Shown: positions 45,061-58,067 of the stretch, in pieces | Layout of the letters: the number at the start of each line of letters is the position of its first letter | Position numbering within the stretch: the first letter of the stretch is position 1 | Source: Hydractinia symbiolongicarpus | Lineage: Eukaryota; Cnidaria; Hydrozoa; Anthoathecata; Hydractiniidae | Assembly (NCBI RefSeq): GCF_029227915.1 | Contig: NC_079882.1 | Location: forward strand, 8,184,001-8,248,000 | Direction of reading: 5' to 3' | Length of the DNA: 64,000 nucleotides | Position numbers and translations under genes: made by a program | The notes under the pieces: model-generated | What the model saw: only the letters and a program-made list of their open reading frames with translations | Told to the model about the DNA's origin: nothing | The model's database searches: none

Positions 45061-47981
45061 ATATGTGTTTGGTTTAGCCTTTTTTCGTCTCCGGATAAAA
45101 AATGAACATATTGGTCAATCTTTTACGCGCAGCCAGCTCTGATGCGTTCATACCTGAAGTTTAGGCTAAGTTTTTATACGCCAAAACTAACTTCCCCGAA
45201 ACTTTTTTATTTGCATTGACTGGTTATGCATCGTTTACCGAGGCCAGGTTCTATTCCAAATGGACAAAAAAACTTGAAGAAAGTTGAAAAAACAAGACAG
45301 GTGAGAATATACTCTACTTATATTTCTCTGCAGAGCTAGTTAGCAAATAAATATTGTTGATATATATTTTGTTAAACGAGTGAAATGTTTTTGTATTTTC
45401 TAATTAGTAGCTAGCTAGCTGGTGTTTGTGAACTATATCCACTAGCCTTCTAGCTAGATGTTGGTGACTTTCTGAGTTAACCAACTATAGCTAGCTATAT
45501 TGTAAAAGCTAATGCAAAATAAAAACAATCAGTACAAAAACAGAAAACACATGCAGAGCGTCTGGTTGGTTGAACTCACTGATATCAGTTAGAGGAGCAA
45601 ACTAATTTTACTAATTTTAAACGAACACTGCTAATTAGATGTACTACTCCTAATACATGGAATTACAATCCCAATATTTACTTGCGTGAGCATCTAGGTG
45701 ATTACGTATTGCCTGATGCCCTCGCAAAAATGGAGGTAAAAATGTAAACAAACCAAGCGAACACGGAGGAAAACGTTCGAAACAAACAAAATTCACAATA
45801 AAAACGTGGGGGAAATTCAGGTTTCAACATTTATTCACAATGTGTTTTAACCATGCTGTACTTGCACAATTTTATTTTAACATTCATACTTATAAGACAT
45901 CCATTCAAAGCTTGACTTCTTTCGCGTACTGCTCCAAGCACAGCATCTATGCGCAATCTTTGTTGTCACTTTTATGCTCGTTTAGCGAAGTAATTTTCAG
46001 AAACGGATTACGCAAAGTAGACATTTAATCTATGCTTTGAGAAAGCGATCTTTTAACTTTGTAATTTGAACTATAACATGTTTCCCTAACGAACGCTACT
46101 TTGCACGAGCACGAATGATGATATAAACACTCGTCAACTGAACATTCAATCTTCACTTTTCCAAGGGGTATTGGCTGTTCATGCACCTATAACACAGCTT
46201 TTAGTTGATCTTTTTCTTTTTTTCGCTTTGCTAGCCTTGTTTTTTTCTGCACTAATGTTTTCGTTGCCTCCATTTCTGCGGACGCATCTTTTGTGGGATG
46301 GCATTACGTAATGTTATATGATGCGCGCCCAGGATGAACACGGCACTATGATTGGGTGTATTAGCAGAATGATCTAGCCTAATTTTAATGACGAATGCCT
46401 AATTAAATTAACAAATCTAAAATCATGGAATCCTATTTTGGTAAATTACATCATTTGTTTTTCACTATTTTTAAAGCGTACGTGGCTCGAATCACCTACT
46501 ACAGAAAATCGCTTTAATAAGTGAAAAAGAACAAATCTCTCCCATGCCTTTTCTAAATCGTGTACATAGCTAATACAGAGCATAGCCTTATATATTTAGG
46601 AAGGCAAAATCATATATTTAATGCTTGTCAATTTAAAGGGGATAAACTGTGATCTTAAAAAAACGGTATATTTAACCTAAAAATTGCTTTGCCACTCTTA
46701 AATTAGAGAATTGCCTAATTAGTAGCACCTACTTAGTTAGCAGTTTCCTTACTGGATATCAAATAGGTGTGTGTGGGCAACATTACAATAAAGTCACAGA
46801 TCCTCCTTCGACATTCCTGTCGCTGTTGTTACATGGCAAACATTATGAAATTATTTTTGCAGACCCCAATATTTTTTCCTAAGAGTTTATTAAATAGCTA
46901 GCTGCTTTAGAGCTTCTAGTCAAGTTTGTGTTTTTTGGTTTCCACAATTAAATCTGTTATATGTTGAATAAAGAGTATTACATTCCCTGTATCCAGAATG
47001 TTTACAAAACCTTGTTTTAATCATAGAGGTAGAAATAGGGACACAGATTGAACTCATCTTAGTGTGCATTAAAATTCTATTCAAATTGCTATTGTTCCGG
47101 CATCCCTTTGATATTAATGCGGGATGTGTATTTCACTGGATTTTAACATAAAAAAATTACGTAATCCTTCAGCGGGTCGTTTGTTTATTTTCAGGAAGGA
47201 AAATGTTGCCACGTATATTGATTGTCTCTTAATACATTTGGAAATACGATGTGAAGTTGAAGTAACACCATATATAGCCATATTTTTACATTGTATATAT
47301 AAACAAGTTTTGGTTTGCATCTGCTTTTTTGCTCTTGTCAAGTGATACTTTTTAAACCATTTACAAGTGTGTATTTTTCAGGGTAGCTAATATGATTTGA
47401 GAGAAAACACGGTGTTTACACGTTCACCTCTTCAAAATAGGGGCTAAATTCTTCACAGATTCTTTATTTTCTAACTTCGAACCTGTCATATTGTGTAGTT
47501 TTCGGCGAGTTCTTGCTAGTTTAGCTTTACTTTAATTCCGATACTTGTAATTCTTGTTTAATCAAAGCTTCTTTTGTGAGAGTTTGACCGTGAAACGTCT
47601 GTGTTTTCTCTCAACCGAAATTTGTACCACGTGACAATCCGACTAGGAAAATTTTTTTTGTAAATGCAGGATCGTGTAGCTTAAATTTCTTACTTATAAA
47701 TTATTTTTTTTATTATAACACTGAAATTGATTTTAACTATTCTCTTGTTTTGAAATGCAAGTTGCGCCAATATGACTGTAGATTTCTTTTTTGGACTTTA
47801 ATAATCTGGTGATCAGTTGTTTATATTTTCTGATATACTTATAAATCCATTAAAATAATGCTTGAGTAGTTCTTATACAGTGATGTTGAACGGGTGTGAC
47901 CTTTAGAATTATAAATTTAGAAGTTAACTTCCATCGTTTTATAAGCTATTTGATTATTTTATAATATATACCCTTTCACCA
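45061..47981. other. Intergenic, no gene recognised
   Basis: AT-rich sequence with scattered AGCTAGCTAG strings (for example 45405-45500). Short ORFs near 45840 and 47114-47345 are without domains or splice context. Confidence 0.5.
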
Positions 47982-48043
47982 TGCATTCTTGCATTGGGCA
48001 TTATAGCCTAAATTTAGGCTATAATGCCCAATGCAAGAATGCA
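47982..48043. repeat. Perfect 62-bp palindrome
   Basis: Two 31-base arms meet at AAATTT (centre between 48012 and 48013) with no mismatch and no loop. The left arm starts TGCATTCTTGCATTGGGCAT. There is no recognisable flanking element. Confidence 0.97.
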
Positions 48044-48329
48044 AGGAATAAACAGAAGTTTTTGTTGCTCATTTATTTTTAATATAACTAATGTTGTATT
48101 TATTATAGTGTACTAACAATTGTTTATCTTATGAAGTATATTTCATATTCCTGTACAAGTTCTTTTTCTTGCATCAACAGATTTTCAAGACCATATTTTG
48201 GTTGATCTATTAGCCATAGAAACCCAGAGTGCTAACAATTTACATTTTGGTGCTCCACCTTTTTGAGGAGGTCCTCCTAGCCGAGAAAAGATTGGATTGT
48301 GTGCTCAATCCGACAAGTCTTCTTGTTCA

Positions 48330-49260
48330 TCTTAACTTAGCTCTTTTTTCTCTATTTCATTACTCTGATATGTCAAACACAATTTGAAGGATTCTGCACT
48401 GTGACCTATTTTTGAACGCAAGGTTAACTCTACTTTAGTAAAGAAATTCTTAAACTATTCCGCTATCAAAGATGGTGTCACAATTTCGCAAGATTAATTC
48501 CAGTGCCTATTTGTTGTATTTTTATACCCACAAACTATGTTCCCAAAGAAACATATATTTCTTAAAAAACGAAAAGTTCTGATGGCCAATTGTAGTTCGG
48601 CTTTTGTACAGCGGTTAGCCAAACTAAAAAATTCTATAGAGTTAAAATGTGTGTGTTTTGCACACCAGCAACCCTAACGTCACCGAATTAGTTAGTTAAT
48701 ATAGCCGTTTGTCCCTTATGGTCTTTTTTTCCTGCCTGATATAAATTGCACATGTGTGAAAAAAACCACAAACTTTTGTAAAAATTTGGAAAAATTTCTC
48801 GTGACATTTTGGTTTTGTAATGAATTTCGTGGCAGTGAAAAAGCCAATGTGTTATAACGGCTCAGGGGCCACAAGGCCCTGGGCACAAGATTCGTGTATT
48901 CCACAAAAGGAGACAATATACATCGGTTGAAATGTTTTATCTAAAGAAAAAAAAAGCGAAACACAAAGTCCTTTAAAAACAAAGTTTCGGTGACATGATT
49001 AAATATTTGCCTAAAATTTTATGTTACAGCAACATAAAGTAAACATACTTTCAAGACTGAAATATACAAAAAGGAATATACTAAATAAAGGCGCCCAACC
49101 ATGCTTGTGGCTACGCGGAAATATTTTAAAATTCAACACGTCCAAACTAAAGCGCTATTCAAATTGGTCACTTGGTCCTCAATAAGAAAGAATAGCTCGT
49201 TAAAAGAGACAAAATTCCGACTAAAGCTTAGTTCAAATTTTCTTTGCATCTTCTAATTAT
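48330..49260. repeat. Innexin block, LINE-derived segment, copy 2
   Basis: The segment runs parallel to 55000-55950: TGATATGTCAAA, a GGCCA..TAATTC tract, GGGCACAAGATTCGTGT, a TTTTATGTTACAGC tract and the CAACACGTCCAA/CTAAAGCGCTAT tract appear in the same order. A third partial version starts at 61765. It is the upstream part of the same decayed LINE plus adjacent intergenic DNA. Confidence 0.65.
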
Positions 49261-49299
49261 TCTTAGACTGTTTTCATTTAGACACGATATTCTAGTGAA

Positions 49300-50046
49300 T
49301 TAACCCTATTCGGTCCGGGGGGGGCGGATTCCGCCCCCCCTGACGGTTTTTTTTTAATAACTCCTGAGTGCTTTGTTATATGGCTATGATACTTACTGAG
49401 TTTCAACATTTATCTATTAGACACCTGCATGCTAATTTTTTAGGTCCCATACCTTTCAGAGGCTTTGATATTGGCCATTACTCGAAACTACCCCTAAAAA
49501 TCTCTATGAAATCCTTATAATGGGGAAAATATAATAACTCCTGTTAGGATTATCCTTAGAACTTGAAACTTGCAACACAACTTTGTTTCATCAAGAAAAA
49601 TCATTTGGAATAATTTGAACACGTGACTAATCCGATTTCCCGATTTTGTCGGATTTTACCCGAAAATCGAAAAAAAACGGATTTTCGGGCAATTTTTGGC
49701 AATTTTTCATCCGATCCATGTAAAAACCGGAAGATATGTTAAATAACTTTTGTTTAGCTTTCAGAAACTTCAAACAGAATGTAAAAATTCGCTCTAGAAC
49801 AAAAGTAATTGTATTTTAAGCAGATAGTGGCATTTTTAACAATTTTTAAGCTTTTGATGACGTCACAGAAAATGTGCTGACGCAAGCAAATTTTTTTGGC
49901 GCCATTTTGTTCCTTTTATGACGTACTATAAGTGTGCCAAGTTTGATTCAATTTGAACAACCCTATGAAAAGTTATTGAGGGGGGGCGGAATCCGCCCCC
50001 CCCCGGTCATAGTATGTTCGAAAAACCCCGGACCGAATAGGGTTAA
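49300..50046. mobile_element. TTAA-flanked piggyBac-like MITE, copy 2
   Basis: TTAA at both ends (49300-49303 and 50043-50046) encloses CCCTATTCGGTCCGGGG...CCCCGGACCGAATAGGG. Near each end lies a second GC-rich hairpin of the GGGGGGCGGAATCCGCCCCCC type. The interior is noncoding and close to copy 1 at 16.3 kb. It is inserted inside the innexin duplication block; the 56-kb block lacks it. Confidence 0.85.
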
Positions 50047-50319
50047 TGGGAGATTTAGCGTCTCATAACATATAGCTAGCTCACAGTTGAAGCTATATTC
50101 TAGTTTTCAAACATTCACCAATGAAATGTTGATTTTTCAATGTTTGTTTGTTTTTATCATTCATTAATAGAAAAATGTTTGAGATCGTTTGGCACTAGAA
50201 AAACAATACACGCTAAAACTTAGGCAAAAAATCTCACCCAGTAAAATTTTGACTATCATACATATTGGTATTTCGTGCAACCTTGCCTGTCTGCTAGGAT
50301 GAATTGCGAATCATAAACA

Positions 50320-51574
50320 TTGGAAGACATGTTAAGTAACTTTTTTTCGGCAAACCGAGACTTCTAACAGAATGATATAATTCGTTTTAAAACTAAACAA
50401 CCGGGATGTTAAGCGTACATTAGTGTTTCAAACAAATCTAAGGAGAGTGCTGACGTAAGCAGAAATTTATTACAACATCTTTCTTCCTTTTCTTAATGTA
50501 CTACAGCTATGCAAAGCTTATCACAAGTTACCGATCAAACTATGTTGAAGAAAACCTAGGTCGAAAAGTGTTAAATAAATTATATCACAAATTATATCAC
50601 AAATGAGAACGATAAAAGCAAAAAACAACAAATAAAATTCATTATGTAGCAAAAAGATGGAGCGCGGCCCTACACCGGCGCCGTGATTCATTAAATAAAA
50701 ACATTAAATAGTAAAAATAACAAACTAACAATAAAAACTTGTGAATTCTTTCATTGTCCGAAAGGTAATATTTTAAGTAGTAGTTATGTACGAAAGCAAA
50801 CAAAATCCGAAGCAATCTCGTAATCAATTAAGCCAGGTTCACACCAATGAGAATAACGTTATTTTTCTGGCAATTCGCATGTTATTTGCATGCAATTAGA
50901 ATGACATTTTTTGGTGTAAACAGGTTTCTTGTCGAAGTCAGAAAGATTGCTGTTTTCAGTCTAATTTCCTTAAGCAAAATCCCGTACGCAATTTATGAGT
51001 CCTTTTAAAGAAATAATTTTGTAGGCCATTTCTGTTTTATTTTAACTTCAGTCTCTTTTTATCAATCAAATCATAAAATTTTCGCGTGAACGATGTACTC
51101 ATGGGAAAGAATCTGCATTTAAAAGTCAACTATTTATTTTTACGAATTCCTGTTCTATTTGATGTGACCACATAAGTTTAGCAACATTCCGCATATTTTT
51201 ATTTCCGGAATTATTTTTTTTCGCACAAGAATAACGTTGTTCACTTTCATGTGAAGCTGACTATGATAGTAAATCATAAGAAAACGTGATCTCATAAAAA
51301 ATCGTGTAGAAAAATTGATGGTGTCAGCAATATTTTTACCCTGGCCAGCCGAGCTTTAACCATTTGAAAATTTTAAGGTCTCCCTCCCCCATGTACTTGA
51401 CAAACCAAAAAGCCATAGGTCGATAGGGTTAACGCAAGCGTTAAAATGCACGCAAGATGATTACAACTGTTCAAATATTACCACTTGTTTTATCGCTTTT
51501 ATGTTTTATATGAGACTCTTATTAATCGATTAAGTTTTTTCGGACATTCGCAAATTATCCTTTCGTTAGAAATC
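50320..51574. repeat. Downstream part of innexin duplication block, copy 2
   Basis: Noncoding sequence parallel to 33595-35079. It starts with ATTGGAAGACATGTTAAGTA and contains the conserved tract TTCCGCATATTTTTATTTCC. No gene was recognised. Confidence 0.65.
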
Positions 51575-52908
51575 TTATTGTTCAACTAGGCCAATGCTCT
51601 CTGTATTTCGACTGCCATAACTTTCATTTTTTAACTGCCGAATGACATCATTATACAAAATCATGTTTCTTTCCTTAATCAGCATCAGATATTCACATTC
51701 CCGGAATGTTATCGCTCTGTTGTGGCCATGTCTTCTTTCATAATAACAATAACCAAAAAATATATTCGCCATATGAGCTACTAAGCCGACAACCGAAATT
51801 GTTATTCCAAATATAAACAAGTGCCACAGAACATGAAGAATGTGTTGGTAAAGTGTAACAGCTTCAACGTGACAAAATACATTACCTACATCGTATCGGT
51901 GCATGACAGCATCTATAGTTGGGACGTCGCACAATCCTCTGGACGGAAGAATATATTCCCCTATGTCAAAAAATTGTTAAAATTATAATAACCGTATAAC
52001 GGTAGCCTTGGGTAAATCTGCGAGTTCACCCATAGCACCGCTATTAGGTCGTGTAAAGTTGGCTGTCTCTATTGCGGTGTCATTATGCGCAGAAACATAC
52101 AAAATATAGTTATTTTATATAAAGGAGCTGAAATCATATCGCTAATTAAAGTGTTTAAAAGGAAATCTCAATTACCTGGATATCTCACCCCTTCCACAGT
52201 AACCTTTGTTCCATTTATTCCACGAAAATCTTTTCCATGACCATATTCTGCATAATCCCCATTCAACAAGAATGCCGTGTACCGAAAAGCAAACACGTTG
52301 ACTACGATGTATAAAACTTTCACGAATATTCCCAATGCAGTCCGAAGCATTAATTCAAATATCGGATTAACGTCATGATTAAAATATGCATCTGTAATTT
52401 CTTTCCCAGCACACTTCTCCACATTGGTTCGTAAGCTAAGCAAATCTGTATTTACAAACTCAAAAACTGAATATGGCGCGTAATACAAAAATGCCAAGAA
52501 GATGAAGTAGAACGGAAGCCACTGGTATTGTCTAAAGTACTCCCGAGTCATGGCTTTACATCCTTCAACTTTCTCCTGAGGGAGCCTCGCACCAAAAACA
52601 CAGGTACTTGTCGTATTTTCAATCATTCCTGTTTCTTCTAGATTCTCAGGTAATCCATGATAAAAGCTGCTGTTCGGAAATTGAACAAGTTCTTTATAGA
52701 TGAACAACCCGTTTGACCAGCACCAGTTATGGATAAAAAGCTGGGTGCTTGAGTCCTCGCCTCTAATCATACACGACATGCCATGTGCATAAAACTCCAC
52801 AATCATAATTAAACCACTTAATATCAACACAAGAGTCATAAACACGCGACTGTACCGATCAAACAAGCTGTCGATGTTTGACTTTTTAACTGTACTGAGA
52901 AGCGCCAT
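51575..52908 (-). CDS. Innexin gap-junction/hemichannel protein, copy 2
   Basis: Exons 52908-52176 and 51960-51575 give 372 residues, with exon lengths identical to copy 1 (733 and 386 nt) and the same CCAG|GTAATT donor. The intron is 215 bp. The four hydrophobic segments, the first-loop cysteines, QYQWLPF and LPSRGLCDVP are all kept. Compared with copy 1, changes cluster in the first extracellular loop (CVFGARLPQEKVEGC in place of CTFDARYSTKELAGC), with a few in the cytoplasmic loop (EKCAGKEITDAYF) and near the start of exon 2 (IDAVMHRYDVG). Confidence 0.93.
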
Positions 52909-53450
52909 TTTTCTGTATGTTGTTGTGTCTCGTTAAAAGTTTTTCTGTGAGCTAAACAAGCTATCCAGTGATTAAAAAGCGATGATGTTGTTGTTTATTT
53001 TACAAACCTAGCTGTCATATGTCATTGATATAAAATGTTTTTGTTAAAAACAATAGCTCTTTTTATTTTATTTTCTCCTCATTTATTTTCTTTTGGTTTC
53101 TTCCCACTCCCCTTTATGAAAGGATCGCAGTAAACAAAGAAATTCATTTACGATTCTCTTGGTGAAATTATAGGTAAAACAATTATTTAATAAATTAAAA
53201 GAGCTGTCAAATAGAAATAACAATAAAAATGTAAACAAAAATATTATGTCAAGAACGGGTGTATATAAAACAATTGGTTTTTTTTATTGTTATTTACGGC
53301 AATTTAATTGCTTTGCCAATATTTTTTGTTTTAGATTTTAGGCGTGTGTGTTTTTGAGCATGTGCTCACAGTCGAAAAATATACTTTAAAAGAACTCGCA
53401 CGTTTTCTCAGCGTCACCTAAGTGCCTAAATGTACATATTTGTTGTATTT
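52909..53450. promoter_or_regulatory. Conserved upstream region of innexin copy 2
   Basis: Parallel to 36361-36900 and 58068-58475. The homology with copy 3 continues past CAGCGTCACCTAAGTGC, where copy 1 is interrupted by a transposon. A GTGTATATAAAACAAT string lies at about 53264. Confidence 0.5.
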
Positions 53451-53859
53451 AGAAGCAGTAAAAACACGTATGAACGCTGCTCTATATATTATTAACTGAA
53501 CTTAATGTCTCGATAACCTCAAACACAACAATGTTCAGCAGAATAGGCGCTTGATTCATGTTATGCATTGCTTAATTTATTTACTCTAAATGAGAGGGTC
53601 CGTTTAAATTTCCTCTTTTGAAAGCTATATAATAACATTTGCGTCACGGTGTTACGATCAACAATGAAAGCGTTAAAATATCACAGGTGATATTATTTCT
53701 GCAGAAGACTCGTTCGTTATTAGCTATTTCGTAACAGCTGATTTCCTAATGCAATCTAAATTGTTTTGTAGATGGATTGGTTTTTATCATATTGCTTAGA
53801 AGCATGCTCCAAAGTTTTTTACCATGGTTTAATATTTAAAATTTTGTTATGTTAGATTT

Positions 53860-55300
53860 GATTTTTGGCCCAACAAAATTGTCATCTGGAGAATCTAGTT
53901 GTATATTTATGTTGATAGTTATTAAACAGTGTGATAAATATATTTGGGGATTTTAAATTCTTAATCTGGAATGATTGAAAATAAGAACTTGAAAAATGTT
54001 TAGCTGACGTACATCAAGAACATCCAATTCTTTTAGCAGTTGTTTAGAATGGGAACATTTGTTCTGTCGTAATATAATCCTACTGGCATGTTTTTGCTTA
54101 ATGTGTAGTTTCTTTAATCTTTGTTATATTAGTGCTACCCCATGCAACGTTTGCATAATTAAACAGTTTTTATTCAAAGCGAAACTTTATATAAGATCCC
54201 TGAGCTTTTAGAAACCTTGTTTACAACTGATTTTAACATGTTCTCTCCAAGTTAAACTTTTGTCTAGGAAAACTTCAAAAATATTTTATTGAATATTCTC
54301 TTCGTATGTTTACAAAACCAATAACTAATCCAGGCAACCAAAAAAGGGATGACATTTTCTTAAAAAAGGTATATCCATTTTCAGAAAGGTTGAGAGATAA
54401 TTGATTCGCTTTAAACCAATCAGTTAATTTAGTCAAGTCAGTGTTAGTAGTTTCAAAAAGGACGTTTATATCTTTGTGAGTAAAGAATAAATTTGTATCA
54501 TCTGCAAATAAAATTGAATAAAAATTTAAAGCACTAGATCCTCTAAATATATCATTGATATATATCAGAAACAAACAGTGCCTCTATAATTGATCCCTTA
54601 GAGTCAATTATAGAAGCACGTGTGCAATTAAAGGAGTTATTGACATGAAGGGAATATTTTCTCTTGACTTAACTGAATGATTGCTTGTTATAAAAAGTAT
54701 TGTAATTGTTTAAGAAAGAAGAAACCTGTCTTACATGAGTTTCTCTAAAATCTTCGACAGGCAGGGGAGTATCGTAATTGGTCTATAATTAAATATTTTA
54801 TAAACATCTTCTGCTTTAAAGACGGGGGCAACTCTAACTATTTTTAAGTTTTATAAATATATCCAGTTGTGTTAATCAACCAGCTCTTTATCACATCTTT
54901 CTCCAAGATCACATTACTGCTAATTTGATCAAATCAAGGACTTCTGTTGATTTGCAAGAATGGAATGCTGCCTCTAATTTATCTTCTCTTAGCTCTTTTT
55001 TCTCCGTTTTATTATCCTGATATGTCAAATACGAGTTTAAGGATTTTGCACATTGACCTCTTTTTGATCACAAGATTAACCCTACTTTTGTGAAGAAATT
55101 GTAAAATTCTTCAGCTATCAAAGATGGTTTCACAATTTCGCAAACTAATTCCAGTGTCTAATTGTTGCATTTTTCGTATCACTAAACTGTTTTCCTAAGG
55201 AATTATATACATTTTAAAAAACGAAGACTGCTGATGGCCAAGTATAATTCTAGTATTGTACAGCGGGTAGCCAAACCCACAAAACAAAACATGAAACTCG
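53860..55300 (-). pseudogene. Decayed LINE reverse transcriptase between innexin copies 2 and 3
   Basis: The clearest part, 54275-54574, reads FLIYINDIFRGSSALNF, LFADDTNLFF and LTDWFKANQLSLNLS, the catalytic palm and following block of a non-LTR reverse transcriptase. Downstream frames down to about 53860 include thumb-like scraps (LDKSLTWREHV). Stops and shifts are frequent. It belongs to a different LINE from the intact 8-kb element. Confidence 0.75.
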
Positions 55301-56763
55301 GGAAAATTTAGAGAGTTAAACGTGTGCAAACAGCACACTGCCAACTCTAACGGACCGAGTTAGTTAATAAAGCCATTTATCCGTTATGATCTCTTTTTCT
55401 GCCTGATAGAAATTGCACTTATGTAAAAAACAAAGACAAACTTTTGTAAAAAATTGTAAAAGTCTTGTGTACTCCCAATCTCGTTCCCAGAACATTTTGC
55501 TTTTTTAATTAATGACCTTCATAGCAGTGAAAAAACCACTCTCTTAAAAAGAGTCAGGGGTCACAAGACTCTGGGCACAAGATGCGTGTGTTCCGTAGGG
55601 AAGACAAAAGATGTCAGTTAAATTGTTTTATGTAAAGCGAAAGAAGCGAAAAACACATTCCTTTAAAAACAAGGTTTGGCGACATGATTAAAGTTTTGCC
55701 TGAAGTTTTATGTTGCAGCAGCATAAAGTAAACATTTTTTCACAAATAAAATATACAATGAAATAATATATTAACTGAAGGAGGCCCGTACTTGTGGGTA
55801 CCCCGAAATATTTTAAAATTCAACACGTCCAAGCTAAAGCGCTATTTAAATTCGTCGCTTTGTCCTTAATCAGGAAGAATAGCTCGTTAACAGACACAAA
55901 ATTCCAAATAATTTTAGGTCAAAGAATTTTTGCACCGTTTTCCTCTACACACAAAATTCTGCTTAATTAATGAGAGACTTAGCGTCTCACAACTTATAGC
56001 TCGCAGTTGAAGATTATTCTTGTTTTCAAACAGTCAACAATGAAATGTTGATTTTTCATTGTTTAATTCTTTTTATCATTCGGTAATAGAAAAAAGTTTG
56101 AGGTCGTTTGGCACCAGAAAATCAATACACGCTAAAGTTTAGGCAAATAATACGGCAAACAATTTCACCCGGTGAAAATTTAACTATCATATATATAGGT
56201 ATTTCGTACAACCTTCCCTGCCTGCTAGAATGACGTCTTGAATCATGAACATTGGAAGACATGTTCAGTAACTCTTTTTCGGCAAACAGAGAATTCTAAC
56301 AGAATGATAAAATTCGTTTTAAAACTAAACTAACGAGGTGTTAAGCGTACATTGCTGCTTTGAACAAATGCTGACGTACGCAGAAATTTATTGGCTATGC
56401 AAGGTTTATCCCAAGTTACCGGTCGGACTATGTTTCAGAAACCCTGGGTCGACTAGAGTTTTATAATAATTGTTGCAAAAATTGCCGATAGAAGAAGAAA
56501 AAGAAATAAAATTCATTATTCTAGCAAGAAGATACATCACGGCCCTCCACCGACGCCGTGATTGATTAAATAAAGACATTAAATAGTAAAAATGACAAAC
56601 TAACAATACTATACGTACATTACACAAGTTCTACTACCAACCAATTTCTTTTAATAAAATGCTAAAGAACGTGACGTCTTTCATTGTTCGAAAGGTTTTA
56701 TGTTTCATATGAAACTCTTTCTATCTTATTAAGTGCTTCTGTTTTTTTTTTGAGATTTGTGAA
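55301..56763. repeat. Downstream part of innexin duplication block, copy 3
   Basis: Parallel to 48.6-51.57 kb without the MITE. It includes ATTGGAAGACATGTTCAGTA near 56250 and is shortened before the innexin. No gene was recognised; the 73-codon ORF at 56406-56627 has no domain. Confidence 0.6.
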
Positions 56764-58067
56764 TTATTGTTCAACTAGGCCAATGCTGTCTGTATTTGGA
56801 TTGCCATAACTTTCACCTTTTAACTGCCGAATCACATCATTATACAATATCATATTTCTTTCCTTGATCAACATCAGATATTCACATTCGCGGAAGGTTA
56901 TCGCTCTCCTGTGGCCATGCCTTCTCTCATAATAACAATAACCGAAAAATATATTCACCATATGAGCTACTAAGCCGACAACCGAAATTGTTATTCCAAA
57001 TATAAACAAGTGCCACAGAACATGAAGAATGTGTTGGTAAAGAGTAACAGCTTCAACGTGACAAAATACATTACCTAAATCGTGTCGGTGCCTGATAGTA
57101 TTTAAAGTTGGGACGTCGCACAATCCTCTGGACGGAAGAATATATTCCCCTAAGTCAGAAAATTGTGAAAAATATAATAGAACTAGTCGGTAGCCTTGGA
57201 TAAGTCTACAAGTTCACCCGTAACACCCCTAAAAAGTCATGTAAAGACTAAAAAGTCATATAAAATACGGCTATTTTATATAAAGTAGCTGGAACCTAAT
57301 CGCCTAATTAAAGTGTTCAAAAGGGAATCTTAATTACCTGGATATCTCACCCCCTCCACAGTAACCTTTGTTCCATTTATCTCACGAACATCTTTTCCAT
57401 GACCATATTCTGCGTAATCCCCATTCAACAAAGATGCCGTGTACCGAAAAGCAAAAACGTTGACTACGATGTATAAAACTTTCACGGATATTCCCAATGC
57501 AGTCCGAATCCTTAATTCAAATTTGGGATTAACCTCGTAATTAAAATATGCATCTGTAATTTGTTTCCCAACACGCTTCTCCACATTGGTTCGTAAGCTA
57601 AGCAAATCTGTATTTACAAACTTAAACATTGAGTATGGCGCGTAATACAAGAATGCCAGGAAGACAAAATAGAAGGGAAGCCACTGGTATTGCCTAAAGT
57701 ACTCCCGAGTCATGGCTTTACAACCTTCCACTTTGTTTTTGCGCCATCCATACAAAATACAGGTACTTGTCGTATTTTCAATCATTCCTGTTTCGTATAG
57801 ATTCTCAGGTAATCCATGATAAAAGCTGCTGTTCGGAAATTGAACAAGTTCTTTATAGATAAACAACCCGTTTGACCAGCACCAGTTATGGATTTGAAGG
57901 TGTAAGCTTGGGTGCCCGTTTGTAATCATACACGACATGCCATGTGCATAAAACTCCACAATCATTATTAAACCACTTAATATCAACACAAGAGTCATAA
58001 ACACGCGACTGTACCGATCAAACAAGCTGTCGATATTTGATTCTTTAACTGTACTGAGAAGCGCCAT
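56764..58067 (-). CDS. Innexin gap-junction/hemichannel protein, copy 3
   Basis: Exons 58067-57338 and 57149-56764 give 371 residues, one codon shorter than copies 1 and 2. The missing codon is in the first extracellular loop between the third and fourth cysteines (CILYGWRKNKVEGC). A second altered patch is ITNGHPSLHLQIHNWC in place of IRGEDSTTQLYIHNWC. The transmembrane segments, QYQWLPF, the second loop and the SIGLVEQ tail are almost unchanged. The splice donor and acceptor match the other two copies. This is the most divergent of the three. Confidence 0.93.

Noticed and set aside
48716..48916. 66-codon minus-strand ORF beginning MSPFVEYTNLVPRAL
   Set aside because: It lies inside a duplicated noncoding block, and the parallel sequence at 55.4-55.6 kb does not keep the frame.
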